From a bacterium M00.F.Ca.ET.205.01.1.1 (lineage in GTDB: Bacteria > Pseudomonadota > Alphaproteobacteria > Rhizobiales > Rhizobiaceae): DNA of 64,000 nt. Of the stretch, positions 53,762-62,160 are shown one piece after another. Position 1 is the first letter of the stretch. The number at the start of each line of letters is the position of its first letter. Location: assembly GCA_004791255.1 (NCBI GenBank), contig SRUQ01000004.1, forward strand, positions 634,031 through 698,030, read 5' to 3'. Both the position numbers and the translations under genes were made by a program. Below the pieces are notes generated by a model. The model was not told the DNA's origin, did not search any database, and was given only the letters and a program-made list of their open reading frames with translations.

Positions 53762-54760
53762 ATGGCAGTCACTCTTGACCAGACGATCGCACAGAAGCAG
53801 CACAGTTTCCTGTCACGGCTGTTTTCCACCCAGACCTTCTGGGTGGTGATAGCCGTCATCCTCGCATGCATCTTCCTGTCGTTCGCCACCGACGCCTTCG
53901 CGACGTCGAAGAACCTCTACAACATCACCCGCAACATCACCTTTGTCGCCATCGTCGCGCTCGGCATGACCTTCGTCATCATCACCGGCGGCATTGACCT
54001 ATCGGTCGGCTCGGTGCTGTGCCTGTCGTCGATGGTGCTGGCCGTCACCATGCATGCCGGCTACTCGATCGAAATCGGCATCCTGGCCTCGATCGCAACC
54101 GCGCTCGCCATCGGCGCCTTCAACGGCACTTTGATCGCCTATCTGGGGTTCCCGCCCTTCGTGGTGACGCTCGGCATGCTGTCGATTGCCCGCAGCCTGG
54201 CCATGGTCGCCTCCAACAACACCGTCGTCTTCCAGTTCGGGCCGGACCATGACAAGCTTCTGGCGCTGGGCGGCGGAGCCTGGCTGTTCGGCATCGCCAA
54301 TCCGGTGCTTTACATGATCCTGCTGGCGCTGATCACCGGCTTCATCCTGCGCTGGACCAAGTTCGGCCGGCACATCTTCGCCATTGGCGGCAACGAGCAT
54401 GCGGCGACGCTGACCGGCGTTCCCGTGAAGCAGATCAAGGTCGCGGTCTACATGATCTCGGCGCTGTCGGCCGGCATTGCCGGCATCATCCAGACCGGCT
54501 GGCTGGGCGCCGTCACCACCAATCTCGGCAACGGTATGGAGCTGCAGGTGATCGCGGCCACCGTCATCGGCGGTGCCGATCTCGCTGGCGGCGTTGGAAC
54601 CGCCTTCGGCGCCATTGTCGGCGCCGCGCTGATCGAAGTGATCCGCAACAGCCTTGGCCTGCTTGGCATCAATGCCTTCTGGCAGGGTGTCTTCATCGGC
54701 GGCGCCATCCTGCTGGCGGTTCTGTTCGACCGCATCCGCAATTTCAGGCGCAGCGACTGA
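53762..54760 (+). CDS. sugar ABC transporter permease (CUT2), third system
   Basis: This 332-residue membrane subunit of a CUT2 importer has the RbsC-type signature ITGGIDLSVGSVLCLSSMV near residues 75-93, and about ten hydrophobic helices. Further conserved parts are FGRHIFAIGGNEHAATLTGV and ADLAGGVGTAFGAIVGA. It follows the single-domain ATPase gene on the same strand. A strong terminator lies 25 bases after its stop. Confidence 0.9.
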   Translation: MAVTLDQTIAQKQHSFLSRLFSTQTFWVVIAVILACIFLSFATDAFATSKNLYNITRNITFVAIVALGMTFVIITGGIDLSVGSVLCLSSMVLAVTMHAGYSIEIGILASIATALAIGAFNGTLIAYLGFPPFVVTLGMLSIARSLAMVASNNTVVFQFGPDHDKLLALGGGAWLFGIANPVLYMILLALITGFILRWTKFGRHIFAIGGNEHAATLTGVPVKQIKVAVYMISALSAGIAGIIQTGWLGAVTTNLGNGMELQVIAATVIGGADLAGGVGTAFGAIVGAALIEVIRNSLGLLGINAFWQGVFIGGAILLAVLFDRIRNFRRSD

Positions 54761-54784
54761 TCGCGACTGAAAACAAGCGCTTCA

Positions 54785-54828
54785 GGCGCTGCTCTCATGT
54801 ATTTGGCACGAGGGCAGCGCCGGTTTTT
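54785..54828 (+). terminator. Rho-independent terminator after the third sugar permease gene
   Basis: GGCGCTGCTCTC (54785-54796) pairs with GAGGGCAGCGCC (54810-54821) through one G-U wobble, with a 13-base loop, followed by GGTTTTT. This is a well-formed intrinsic terminator. An open frame upstream of the AraC start begins inside it, which supports the later AraC start at 54998. Confidence 0.85.
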
Positions 54829-54997
54829 CGAGCCCCAGGCGCTGTGCCGCCGCCTCCTATCGCTCAGTCTGAAAATCCGCCGGCTCGCCGTGTCGGGCAA
54901 GCCTGCCGCGAGCCAGCGCCTTGACGTGCGGCCGCACTCGGCCGCACAATCCCCATGCAGGCGAAGGGAGGCCAGTCGCCTGCGGGAGGATATACCC

Positions 54998-55825
54998 ATG
55001 ACGGAAGCGATCAGGCTCTATTGGGGCCGGTTCGGACATGTTTCTGTCCTGAATGTCGCGAGCGACTTCGTCACCCATGCCCATGTCGAGGCGCATCTCA
55101 TCATCTGGCTGGAAGGCACCGCCGGCGAAATGACCATCGGCCGGGAGACGGTCCGGCTCGGGCCGGGATTCGCCGCCGGCATCAACTCGCTACAGCCGCA
55201 CAGCCATGTCCTGTCACATGACGGCAGGCCGGGGCTGTTCCTCGCCTTCTACATCGATCCGGACTGGGCGCGACGGCGCCGCGACCTGCCTTCCACCGCG
55301 CCGCTGTTTGCACAGGCTGCCATCACGCTCGAGCCGTGGCTGCATCAGGCCGCTGCCGGCCTGCTCGACCATCTGACCGACAATGAGAGCATCGACGACG
55401 TCGCCAATTACGAGATCGAACGGTTCATCGACTCGATGCTCGACGCCGCCGACGCCTCGGCGCCGCAGGAAGGCCGCGTCCGTATCCACACCATGCAGGA
55501 TTTCCGTGTCCGCAAGGCGATCCAGCTGATGAAGGCCAATGTCTGCGAGCGAATTTCCTTCGACGATGTCGCCCGCAGCGTCGGCCTGTCGCGGCCGCAC
55601 TTCTTCGCTCTGTTCAAGGAACAGACCAACCTGACGCCCAATGTCTATTGGAACACACTGCGCATGGAGGAGGCGGTGCGGCAATTGCAGTGGTCCGAGG
55701 CACCGCTGATTTCCGTCGCCTGCAATCTCGGCTTCACCACGCAGGGCAATTTCTCGCGCTTCTTCCGCGACCATGTCGGCGTGCCGCCGACGCTCTATCG
55801 CGAGGCGGCGCGGGCAACGGCCTGA
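54998..55825 (+). CDS. AraC-family transcriptional regulator
   Basis: This 275-residue regulator has an N-terminal cupin-like effector domain (THAHVEAHLIIWLEGT) and a C-terminal pair of HTH motifs (ISFDDVARSVGLSRPHFFALFK and LISVACNLGFTTQGNFSRFFRD). The start at 54998 has GGGAGGA seven bases upstream; open frame before it runs into the terminator of the previous operon. The molybdenum-hydroxylase operon starts 122 bases downstream, with AraC-style direct repeats in between, so this regulator probably controls it. Confidence 0.9.
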   Translation: MTEAIRLYWGRFGHVSVLNVASDFVTHAHVEAHLIIWLEGTAGEMTIGRETVRLGPGFAAGINSLQPHSHVLSHDGRPGLFLAFYIDPDWARRRRDLPSTAPLFAQAAITLEPWLHQAAAGLLDHLTDNESIDDVANYEIERFIDSMLDAADASAPQEGRVRIHTMQDFRVRKAIQLMKANVCERISFDDVARSVGLSRPHFFALFKEQTNLTPNVYWNTLRMEEAVRQLQWSEAPLISVACNLGFTTQGNFSRFFRDHVGVPPTLYREAARATA

Positions 55826-55864
55826 GCCGGCCAGTTTCTTCAAACCGCCAGTTTTTTCATACTG

Positions 55865-55908
55865 ATTGATACGCGGCCAAGACGCATTGATAAGCGTGGA
55901 CGCGGCCA
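55865..55908 (+). promoter_or_regulatory. candidate AraC-type direct-repeat operator
   Basis: The ten-base unit ATTGATA(C/A)GC occurs at 55865-55874 and 55886-55895, 21 bases apart (two helical turns). ACGCGGCCA also repeats at 55871-55879 and 55900-55908. Direct half-sites 21 bases apart are the usual target form of AraC regulators. They lie about 55-80 bases before the SRPBCC gene that begins the operon. Confidence 0.6.
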
Positions 55909-55947
55909 CCGTCCTACCCTTGCTGCGAAGAAGATTTGCAAGGGGAC

Positions 55948-56397
55948 ATGGATATGCCGAAAGTCACCATCTCCAGCGTCATCGACGCGCCGGTCGAACA
56001 AGTCTGGGCGCGCATACGCGACTTCGACGGTCTGCCGGGCTGGCACCCACGCATGGTGGAGAGCCATATCGAAGACGGCAAGGACGCCACCACCATCGGC
56101 TGCGTGCGCAACTTCCAGCTCATCAGCGGCGCCCGCCTGCGCGAAGAACTACTCGACTTCTCCGACGACAATTTCCTCGTCAGCTATTCCATCCTGGAAA
56201 CGCCGCAGCCGATCACCAATCACAAGGCGACGCTGCAGTTGCGGCGCGTCACCGACGGCAACCGCACCTACGGCGAATGGACCGCCAGCTTCGACGCCGC
56301 GCCTGAGGAGGCCGACAAGCTGGCCGAAGGCATGGGCACCAATGTCTTCCAGGGCGGTTTCAACGCGCTGAAAAGCCATTTCGCCGGCCAGAACTGA
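55948..56397 (+). CDS. SRPBCC/START-domain protein (polyketide cyclase-like)
   Basis: This 149-residue small protein has the SRPBCC helix-grip fold: VTISSVIDAPVEQVWARIRDFDGLPGWHP at the start, then strand repeats. The ATG at 55948 has AAGGGG upstream; an in-frame TTG four codons before it is not used. It is the first gene of the molybdenum-hydroxylase operon. The fold can bind hydrophobic ligands, and in related operons similar proteins assist Mo-enzyme attachment or ligand handling. Its precise role is unknown. Confidence 0.8.
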   Translation: MDMPKVTISSVIDAPVEQVWARIRDFDGLPGWHPRMVESHIEDGKDATTIGCVRNFQLISGARLREELLDFSDDNFLVSYSILETPQPITNHKATLQLRRVTDGNRTYGEWTASFDAAPEEADKLAEGMGTNVFQGGFNALKSHFAGQN

Positions 56398-56418
56398 GCC
56401 GCAACGCGGGAGCGTGCC

Positions 56419-57213
56419 ATGGCATTAGCACTGCAGACTTTTGCGACGGTGAAGGACGCCAATGCGGCCCTGAAGATAGAGGGCACGCGCTACCTCGGCG
56501 GCGGCACGCTGGTGGTGCGCGCCGCCAATGAGGGCGACGTTTCGGTTTTCAGCCTGGTCAGGTCGATCGATCCGGCCCTTTCAACCATCGAGGTCGGCGA
56601 CGCCAAGGTCCGTATCGGCGCCTCGGTGACCATGGCCGCGATTACTCGCCATCCCGATCTCGGCGCCCTCGCCAAGGCGGCGCGCGCCGTTGGCGGGCCG
56701 GCCATCCGCAACATGGCAACCGTCGGCGGCAATTTGTTCGCGCCCGCCCCTTACGGTGATTTCGCCGTCGCCTTGCTGGCGCTGGACGCGAGTGTCGACA
56801 CCGGCAAAGGCGAATTGCCACTCGAAACCTTCCTCGCCGGACGTGACGAGACCCGCGCCCTCGTCACTTCGGTAAGCTTCACACCGCCGAAGACCGACAG
56901 CTTGCGCTTCCTCAAAGTGTCGCGGGTCAAACCCAAGGGTGTCTCTGTGCTGAGCATCGCCGCCGTGCTCGAACAGGCCGCCGACGGCACCATAGGCTCG
57001 GCGCGGATCGCGCTTGGCTGCCTGGCCGACCGGCCGATGCGCGCGGTAGCCGCCGAGAAAGCACTGATCGGCCGAAGCCTGACCAGGGACGGCATCGCAG
57101 CGGCGCTGGCCGCTGCCAGCGAAGGCACCTCGCCGATCACCGATCCGATCGCCAGCGCCTGGTATCGCGCCGAAGTTCTGCCGGTCCATCTCGGCCGGCT
57201 GCTGCTGAGCTGA
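56419..57213 (+). CDS. molybdenum hydroxylase FAD-binding subunit (CoxM/XdhB-like)
   Basis: This is the 264-residue medium subunit that binds FAD and passes electrons to the acceptor. It has the FAD motifs YLGGGTLVVRA and GGPAIRNMATVGGNLFAPAPYGD, the typical pyrophosphate-binding region of the xanthine dehydrogenase family, and the C-terminal CO-dehydrogenase flavoprotein domain. It follows the SRPBCC gene by 21 bases. The full operon (FAD, FeS and two parts of the Mo subunit) shows it is part of a three-cofactor hydroxylase. Confidence 0.92.
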   Translation: MALALQTFATVKDANAALKIEGTRYLGGGTLVVRAANEGDVSVFSLVRSIDPALSTIEVGDAKVRIGASVTMAAITRHPDLGALAKAARAVGGPAIRNMATVGGNLFAPAPYGDFAVALLALDASVDTGKGELPLETFLAGRDETRALVTSVSFTPPKTDSLRFLKVSRVKPKGVSVLSIAAVLEQAADGTIGSARIALGCLADRPMRAVAAEKALIGRSLTRDGIAAALAAASEGTSPITDPIASAWYRAEVLPVHLGRLLLS

Positions 57214-57277
57214 AAGAACAACCCGCGGGAGGGCGCGCGTCTGTCCGATCCCTCGGGCAGGCGCGCAAGGAGGAAGA

Positions 57278-57760
57278 ATGGCAAAGGTTCCAGTCCAGTT
57301 CACACTCAACGGCTCCGAAAAAGCCGAATTCATCGACAGCGGCACGACGCTGCTCAACGCCCTCCGCGACAAGATCGGCGACACTTCGCCGAAGGGCGGC
57401 TGTCATCAGGGCACCTGCGGTGCCTGCTCGGTCATCGTCGACGGTGAACTCAGGCTCTCCTGCCTGACGCTGGCCGAAACCTGCAACGGCGCTTCGATCA
57501 CCACCACGTCGGGCCTTGCAGACGGCGGCGTGCTGCATACGCTGCAGCGCGCCTTCCTCGACACCTTCGCCACGCAATGCGGCTTCTGCTCGCCGGGCAT
57601 GATCATTGCCGCCAAGGTGCTGCTCGACCACACGCCCAACCCCAGCCGTGAGGAAGTCGTCGAGGCGCTGTCGGGCAACATCTGCCGCTGCACCGGCTAT
57701 GAGCCGATCATCCAGGCAGTGCTGACCGCCGCCCGCTCCAATTCGCAGAACGCAGCCTGA
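57278..57760 (+). CDS. molybdenum hydroxylase [2Fe-2S] subunit (CoxS/XdhC-like)
   Basis: This 160-residue small subunit carries two [2Fe-2S] clusters. The plant-type cluster motif is GGCHQGTCGACSVIVDG with a later SC cysteine. The second cluster uses QCGFCSPGM and NICRCTGYEPI. Both sets of cysteines are complete. It shuttles electrons between the molybdenum site and FAD. It sits 64 bases after the FAD gene and 11 bases before the large-subunit gene. Confidence 0.94.
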   Translation: MAKVPVQFTLNGSEKAEFIDSGTTLLNALRDKIGDTSPKGGCHQGTCGACSVIVDGELRLSCLTLAETCNGASITTTSGLADGGVLHTLQRAFLDTFATQCGFCSPGMIIAAKVLLDHTPNPSREEVVEALSGNICRCTGYEPIIQAVLTAARSNSQNAA

Positions 57761-57771
57761 GGACCAGAAGA

Positions 57772-59139
57772 ATGGAACTGCGGAAGAACTACTTCGCCGA
57801 TGTGCGCAAGGACGACCTCCACGAGATCGGCCAGCCGCGCGCCCGGCTCGATTCGCCGGGCCATGTCACCGGCAAGACCGCCTATTTCGCCGACCGCAAT
57901 TTTCCCGGCATGCTGCATCTGAAGATGGTGCGCAGCCCGCACCATCACGCCCGCATCCGCTCGATCGACACTTCCGATGCGGAAAAACATCCGGGAGTGC
58001 TGAAAATCCTCACCGCCAGGGACGTGCCGCACAACGTCTACACCATCCTGATCCTGATCCAGGTCGGCCCCGAGGACGAGACAGTGTTGGCCGACGGCAA
58101 GGTACGCTGGAAGGGCGAGGCCGTGGTCGCGGTGCTGGCCGAGACCGAGCGCGCGGCGCAGGAAGCCGCAGCCAAGGTCAAGGTCGACTACGAGGTCCTA
58201 CCGGCCGTCCTCGACATGGAAGAAGCGCTGAAGCCCGGCGCGCCGATCGTCAATGAATATCACGGCCAGAACTATTATCTCTACGACAGCGGCGAGTGCC
58301 GCAAGGTGCGCTTCGGCGATGTCGAGGCAGGCTTTGCTGGCGCCGACCACATCCTGGAACAGAGCTACCAGTCCTCGCCCATCGAGCACGCCCCGACCGA
58401 GACGACGGGCTGTGTGGTGGTGCCCGAGCCCAATGACCGCTTCACCTGCTACACCAACACGCAGGCGATGTTCTTCACGTTGGACAACTCCTCCATCATC
58501 CTGCAGATGCCGGGCTCGAAGCTGCATTTCGTCGGCGGCACCGTCGGCGGCGGTTTCGGCGGCAAGGTCGACGTCATCGTCGAGCCGATCGCCATCCTCG
58601 GCGCTAAGCTCACCGGACGCCCGGTATCCTTCATCTACAGCCGCGAGGAAGAGATGCAGATCTCCTCGCCCCGCGCCGCCGAAAAAGTCATCATCAAGGA
58701 CGGCGTCATGAAGGATGGCCGCATCGTCGCTCGGAAGGTCACCGGCTATACCGACGCCGGCGCCTATTCGCGCCACTCGCCTTACGGAGCGCAGAAAGGG
58801 GCCGCGCACTATCCCGGTCCCTACACGATCCCGAATGTGTGGATCGACACCTACTGCGTTTACACCAACCGTACCCCCTCCTCCGCCATGCGCGGCTTCG
58901 GCGTCACCATCGGCGACTTCGCGCTGGAGGTGCAGATGGACAAGCTGGCGCGGCTGATCGGGATGGATCCGCTCGAGTTCCGCTTCATCAACGCCTATCG
59001 CGACGGGGACATGAAGGCGCATCGCCAGCCGACGGAAGGGGCGGCACTCATCGAATGCATGCAGGAGGCTTCGCGCGCCGCCAACTGGCCGGTGGCGGAG
59101 AAATACATGGCGATGTCCTCCTACGCGAAGGGAGCTTGA
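57772..59139 (+). CDS. molybdenum hydroxylase large subunit, N-terminal half (CoxL/XdhA-like)
   Basis: This 455-residue protein is the first part of the molybdopterin-binding large subunit. It has the N-terminal ald_Xan_dh_C region (GKTAYFADRNFPGMLHLKMV), the glycine motif VGGGFGGKVDV (about residues 257-267) and AMRGFGVTIGDFALE (about 373-387), all cofactor-contacting parts. It lacks the AYRCSFR active-site loop of aerobic CO dehydrogenase, so it is not a form-I CODH. The protein ends where normal homologues continue. The next gene supplies the missing half, one base after the stop. Confidence 0.88.
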   Translation: MELRKNYFADVRKDDLHEIGQPRARLDSPGHVTGKTAYFADRNFPGMLHLKMVRSPHHHARIRSIDTSDAEKHPGVLKILTARDVPHNVYTILILIQVGPEDETVLADGKVRWKGEAVVAVLAETERAAQEAAAKVKVDYEVLPAVLDMEEALKPGAPIVNEYHGQNYYLYDSGECRKVRFGDVEAGFAGADHILEQSYQSSPIEHAPTETTGCVVVPEPNDRFTCYTNTQAMFFTLDNSSIILQMPGSKLHFVGGTVGGGFGGKVDVIVEPIAILGAKLTGRPVSFIYSREEEMQISSPRAAEKVIIKDGVMKDGRIVARKVTGYTDAGAYSRHSPYGAQKGAAHYPGPYTIPNVWIDTYCVYTNRTPSSAMRGFGVTIGDFALEVQMDKLARLIGMDPLEFRFINAYRDGDMKAHRQPTEGAALIECMQEASRAANWPVAEKYMAMSSYAKGA

Positions 59140-59140
59140 G

Positions 59141-60145
59141 ATGGCGATCAGGCGCGGACGCGGCGTCGCCGCAATTAACTATCCGACCGGCATGAACCTC
59201 GGCGGCGACCCGACGCAGGCGCTGGTCCACTCGACGCCGACCGGCAATTTCATGGTGACATTGTCGTCCGTCGATCTCGGCCAGGGCATGAAGCAGATCA
59301 TGGCGCAGATCTGCGCCGAGGCCATCGGCGTGCCGACCGACCGCGTCGTCGTCGACACCGCCGACACCGACACCGGCCCGCACTGCATGGGCACCTTCGC
59401 CTCGCGCGGCACCCACCGCGCCGGCAACGCCGTCATCCAGGCTGCCAGGGAAGCCCGCCAGGTGATGCTCGAGGTGGCGGCCGAGGAACTGGAAGTGAAC
59501 GCTTCCGACCTCGAGACCGACGGCCAGGGCAACATACTGGTCAAGGGCGCGCCGCAAAAGTCGATCTCGATCTTCGACGTCGCGCTGTCGGCGCATTTCA
59601 AGCGCGGCCGCTCGATCTCGGGCCGCGGCATGTTCCTGATCCCGCGTTCCTATCCCGAGAAAGAAACCGGAGCGATGAAGCCATCGACCTGCTACGCGCA
59701 TGCCTGCACCGTGGCCGAGGTCGAGGTCGACGACGAGACCGGCGAAGTGACGGTGCTGAACGTCAAGAACGTCTTCGAGATCGGCCGCGCCCTGAACCCG
59801 AAGATGGTCGAGCAGCAACTCGTCGGCGGCTCGTGGATGGGCATCAGCCACGCGCTCTATGAGACGACAGAGCCTTACTACCCCAACCGCGACCATGGCG
59901 GCACCGACTTCAACCAGTATCTGATGCCGGGGCCGGGTGACCTTGCCCAGACCGAGATCATCGTGCTGGAGCGGCCTTCCGCTGATGGGCCTTACGGCGC
60001 CAAGGGACCGGGCGAGATGTGCGCCAATCCGCAGATACCGGCGGTGGCCAACGCCGTCTTCGACGCGGTCGGCGTGCGCATCGACACGCTGCCGATCACG
60101 CCGGAACGCATCCTGCGCGCGCTCAAGGCGCAAGCCGCGAACTGA
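59141..60145 (+). CDS. molybdenum hydroxylase large subunit, C-terminal half (CoxL/XdhA-like)
   Basis: This 334-residue protein is the second half of the molybdopterin-binding subunit. It begins with RGRGVAAINYPTGMNLGG and carries VDLGQGMKQIMAQ, and ends with GAKGPGEMCANPQIPAVANAV, which holds the catalytic glutamate (about residue 289). The start codon has AAGGGAG six bases upstream, placed inside the end of the preceding gene, so it is likely translated as a separate chain. The +1 frame shift between the halves could also be a sequencing error or a mutation, but the ribosome site argues for a natural split. Confidence 0.87.
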   Translation: MAIRRGRGVAAINYPTGMNLGGDPTQALVHSTPTGNFMVTLSSVDLGQGMKQIMAQICAEAIGVPTDRVVVDTADTDTGPHCMGTFASRGTHRAGNAVIQAAREARQVMLEVAAEELEVNASDLETDGQGNILVKGAPQKSISIFDVALSAHFKRGRSISGRGMFLIPRSYPEKETGAMKPSTCYAHACTVAEVEVDDETGEVTVLNVKNVFEIGRALNPKMVEQQLVGGSWMGISHALYETTEPYYPNRDHGGTDFNQYLMPGPGDLAQTEIIVLERPSADGPYGAKGPGEMCANPQIPAVANAVFDAVGVRIDTLPITPERILRALKAQAAN

Positions 60146-60154
60146 GTGGCCGCG

Positions 60155-61036
60155 ATGACCCGCGCTGACGCCGACCAGGTCGCGGCTTCGCCGGAAGCCG
60201 TGGCGGCGCGCCTTGCCACCTCGCGCTATCTGGCCGACGACAGCCTCGCGACCGCTATCTTCCTGGCGATCCACTTGGGCAAACCACTGCTGCTCGAAGG
60301 TGCGCCGGGCGTCGGCAAGACGGAAGCAGCAAAGGCGATTGCCGAGTTGCTCGGACGCGATCTGGTGCGGCTGCAATGCTATGAAGGCATCGATGCCGCG
60401 CACGCGCTCTACGAATGGAATTACCAGCGCCAGTTGCTCGCCATCCGCCATGCCGGCGACCAGGAAGTCGACATCTACGACGACCGCTTTTTGATCGCGC
60501 GGCCGCTGCTGCAAGTGCTGCGGGCGCCACAGCAGCGCGTGCTTCTGGTCGACGAGATCGACCGTTCCGACCATGAATTCGAAGCGCTGCTCCTGGAATT
60601 CCTCTCCGATTTCCAGATCAGCATTCCCGAACGCGGCACCATCCGCGCCGAAGCACTGCCGATCGTCATCCTGACCTCCAACCGCACCCGCGAACTGGCC
60701 GAAGCGCTGCGCCGCCGCTGCGTCTACCACTGGATCGGCTATCCCGATGCCGAACGCGAGGCGGAGATCATCATGCTGCGCGCCAGCGATGTGGCGCAGA
60801 CGACGGCGCGCGCCGTGGCGTCCGCCGTGCAGGCCATCCGCGCCCGCCCGCTCGCCAAGCCGCCAGGGATCGCCGAGGCGGTCGAATGGGCCAATGCCGC
60901 GACCATCCTGGAAAGAGGCGGCAGTCCCTGGCCGGAAGCCTTCCGCCGCGCCATCGGCGTACTGATCAAGGACGAGGAGGACCTCTCCTACATCGCGCCA
61001 GAACTCGGCCGCATCGTCGAAGAGGCGCTGGGGTGA
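60155..61036 (+). CDS. MoxR-type AAA+ ATPase (CoxD-like)
   Basis: This 293-residue AAA+ ATPase has Walker A GAPGVGKTEAAKA (about residues 48-60), Walker B RVLLVDEIDRSD, sensor ILTSNRTREL and an arginine-rich C-terminal lid. MoxR-type ATPases work as chaperones that insert metals or activate enzymes, usually with a VWA partner; CoxD helps mature CO dehydrogenase. The ATG at 60155 is used; a GTG three codons upstream is possible. The VWA gene follows with a four-base overlap. Confidence 0.9.
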   Translation: MTRADADQVAASPEAVAARLATSRYLADDSLATAIFLAIHLGKPLLLEGAPGVGKTEAAKAIAELLGRDLVRLQCYEGIDAAHALYEWNYQRQLLAIRHAGDQEVDIYDDRFLIARPLLQVLRAPQQRVLLVDEIDRSDHEFEALLLEFLSDFQISIPERGTIRAEALPIVILTSNRTRELAEALRRRCVYHWIGYPDAEREAEIIMLRASDVAQTTARAVASAVQAIRARPLAKPPGIAEAVEWANAATILERGGSPWPEAFRRAIGVLIKDEEDLSYIAPELGRIVEEALG

Positions 61037-62160
61037 GCGCGTTACCTCGCGAGGCTGCCCCATTCCTCGGCTTCGGCCGGCTGCTGCGCCGATACGGCTT
61101 CGCCATCGCCCCCGAACAGGTCACCGGATTCATGCAGGCGGTGACTCTGCTTGGGCCGCGCTCGATGAATGACATCCGCGAAGCTGCCCTTGCCACGCTG
61201 GCGCCGCCGCCTGATCGCCGTGCCGAATTCGAGGCGCATTTCCAAAGCCATTTCTACGGCAACACGTCGGCCGTGAGCGCAAGCGAGGCGGACGAGGAAA
61301 CGCGCATCAAGGATGATGGCGGTGCCGACGACGAGCAAATCAAAGCCGAGCACAGCCGAGAAGGCGGTGAGCTGTCTTCGGCCCTGGAGCAGCTGAGCAC
61401 CCGAGACTTCCAGCGCAACGACAACGGCTTGACGGCCTTTCGCCGAAAACTGTCGGCCGCCCTACCCGCGCGCCGATCCTTCCGCACCGTGCACACCCAT
61501 TCGCGCGGCAAGCTCGACCTGCGCCGGTCGCTCAGGGAAATCGTCAGTGCCGATGGCGATATCCCTTCGCCGCTGCTGCGCCGCCGCCAGACCGTGCCGC
61601 GCAAGCTGCTCATTCTCATCGACGTGTCCGGCTCGATGAAGTTACACACGGCTGATTATCTCAAACTGGCGCATGCAGCGGTGCAAGGCACGGATCGCGC
61701 CGAGATATTCACCTTCGGCACGCGGCTCACCCGCATTACCACGGCACTGCGCATCCGCGACCGTGACCGGGCGCTGGCGCGGGCGTCAGCGCAGGTCGAT
61801 GACTGGGACGGCGGCACCCGCATGGGACCGACATTGCTCGCCTTCCTGTCGGTGCCGCGTTTTTCCGCCTTCGCGCGCGGGGCGGCGGTCGTCATCCTGT
61901 CCGACGCGCTGGAGCGCGGTGGCCATGCCGAAATGGAGACCGCCATGCGGCGGCTAAGCGCCCGCGCCTTCCGGCTGTCGCTGGCGACGCCGCTGGCCGG
62001 CGATCCGCGCTTCCGCCCTGTGACGGCGGCGCTCAGCGCCATCCTGCCCGTACTCGACGATCTGGTCGACGGCTCGTCAGTAAAAGGCCTCACCGATTTC
62101 ATCCTGTCGCTCGCCCGCCCTGCGCCAGCGGCCAAGACCATCTGGAAAAGGGTATCGTGA
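61033..62160 (+). CDS. VWA-domain protein (CoxE-like)
   Basis: This 375-residue protein has a helical N-terminal region, an acidic middle (about residues 75-120) and a C-terminal VWA domain with the MIDAS motif LIDVSGSMK (about residues 195-203). It is the usual partner of a MoxR ATPase, as CoxE is of CoxD. The start is a GTG overlapping the ATPase stop by four bases (GTGA). The pair probably supports maturation or metal insertion of the molybdenum hydroxylase encoded upstream. The stop overlaps the next gene (TGATG). Confidence 0.9.
   Translation: MSALPREAAPFLGFGRLLRRYGFAIAPEQVTGFMQAVTLLGPRSMNDIREAALATLAPPPDRRAEFEAHFQSHFYGNTSAVSASEADEETRIKDDGGADDEQIKAEHSREGGELSSALEQLSTRDFQRNDNGLTAFRRKLSAALPARRSFRTVHTHSRGKLDLRRSLREIVSADGDIPSPLLRRRQTVPRKLLILIDVSGSMKLHTADYLKLAHAAVQGTDRAEIFTFGTRLTRITTALRIRDRDRALARASAQVDDWDGGTRMGPTLLAFLSVPRFSAFARGAAVVILSDALERGGHAEMETAMRRLSARAFRLSLATPLAGDPRFRPVTAALSAILPVLDDLVDGSSVKGLTDFILSLARPAPAAKTIWKRVS

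Noticed and set aside
54804-54825. A sigma-54 promoter suggested by TGGCAC
   Set aside because: The second element (TTGCA-type) is missing at the correct distance, and the bases belong to the terminator stem and loop.
54797-54997. An N-terminal extension of the AraC regulator
   Set aside because: The frame begins within the upstream terminator, and a strong ribosome site precedes the ATG at 54998.
57772-60145. Naming the Mo-hydroxylase a carbon monoxide dehydrogenase
   Set aside because: The AYRCSFR active-site loop of form-I CO dehydrogenase is absent (the loop region reads SSAMRGFG), although CoxD- and CoxE-like genes are present.
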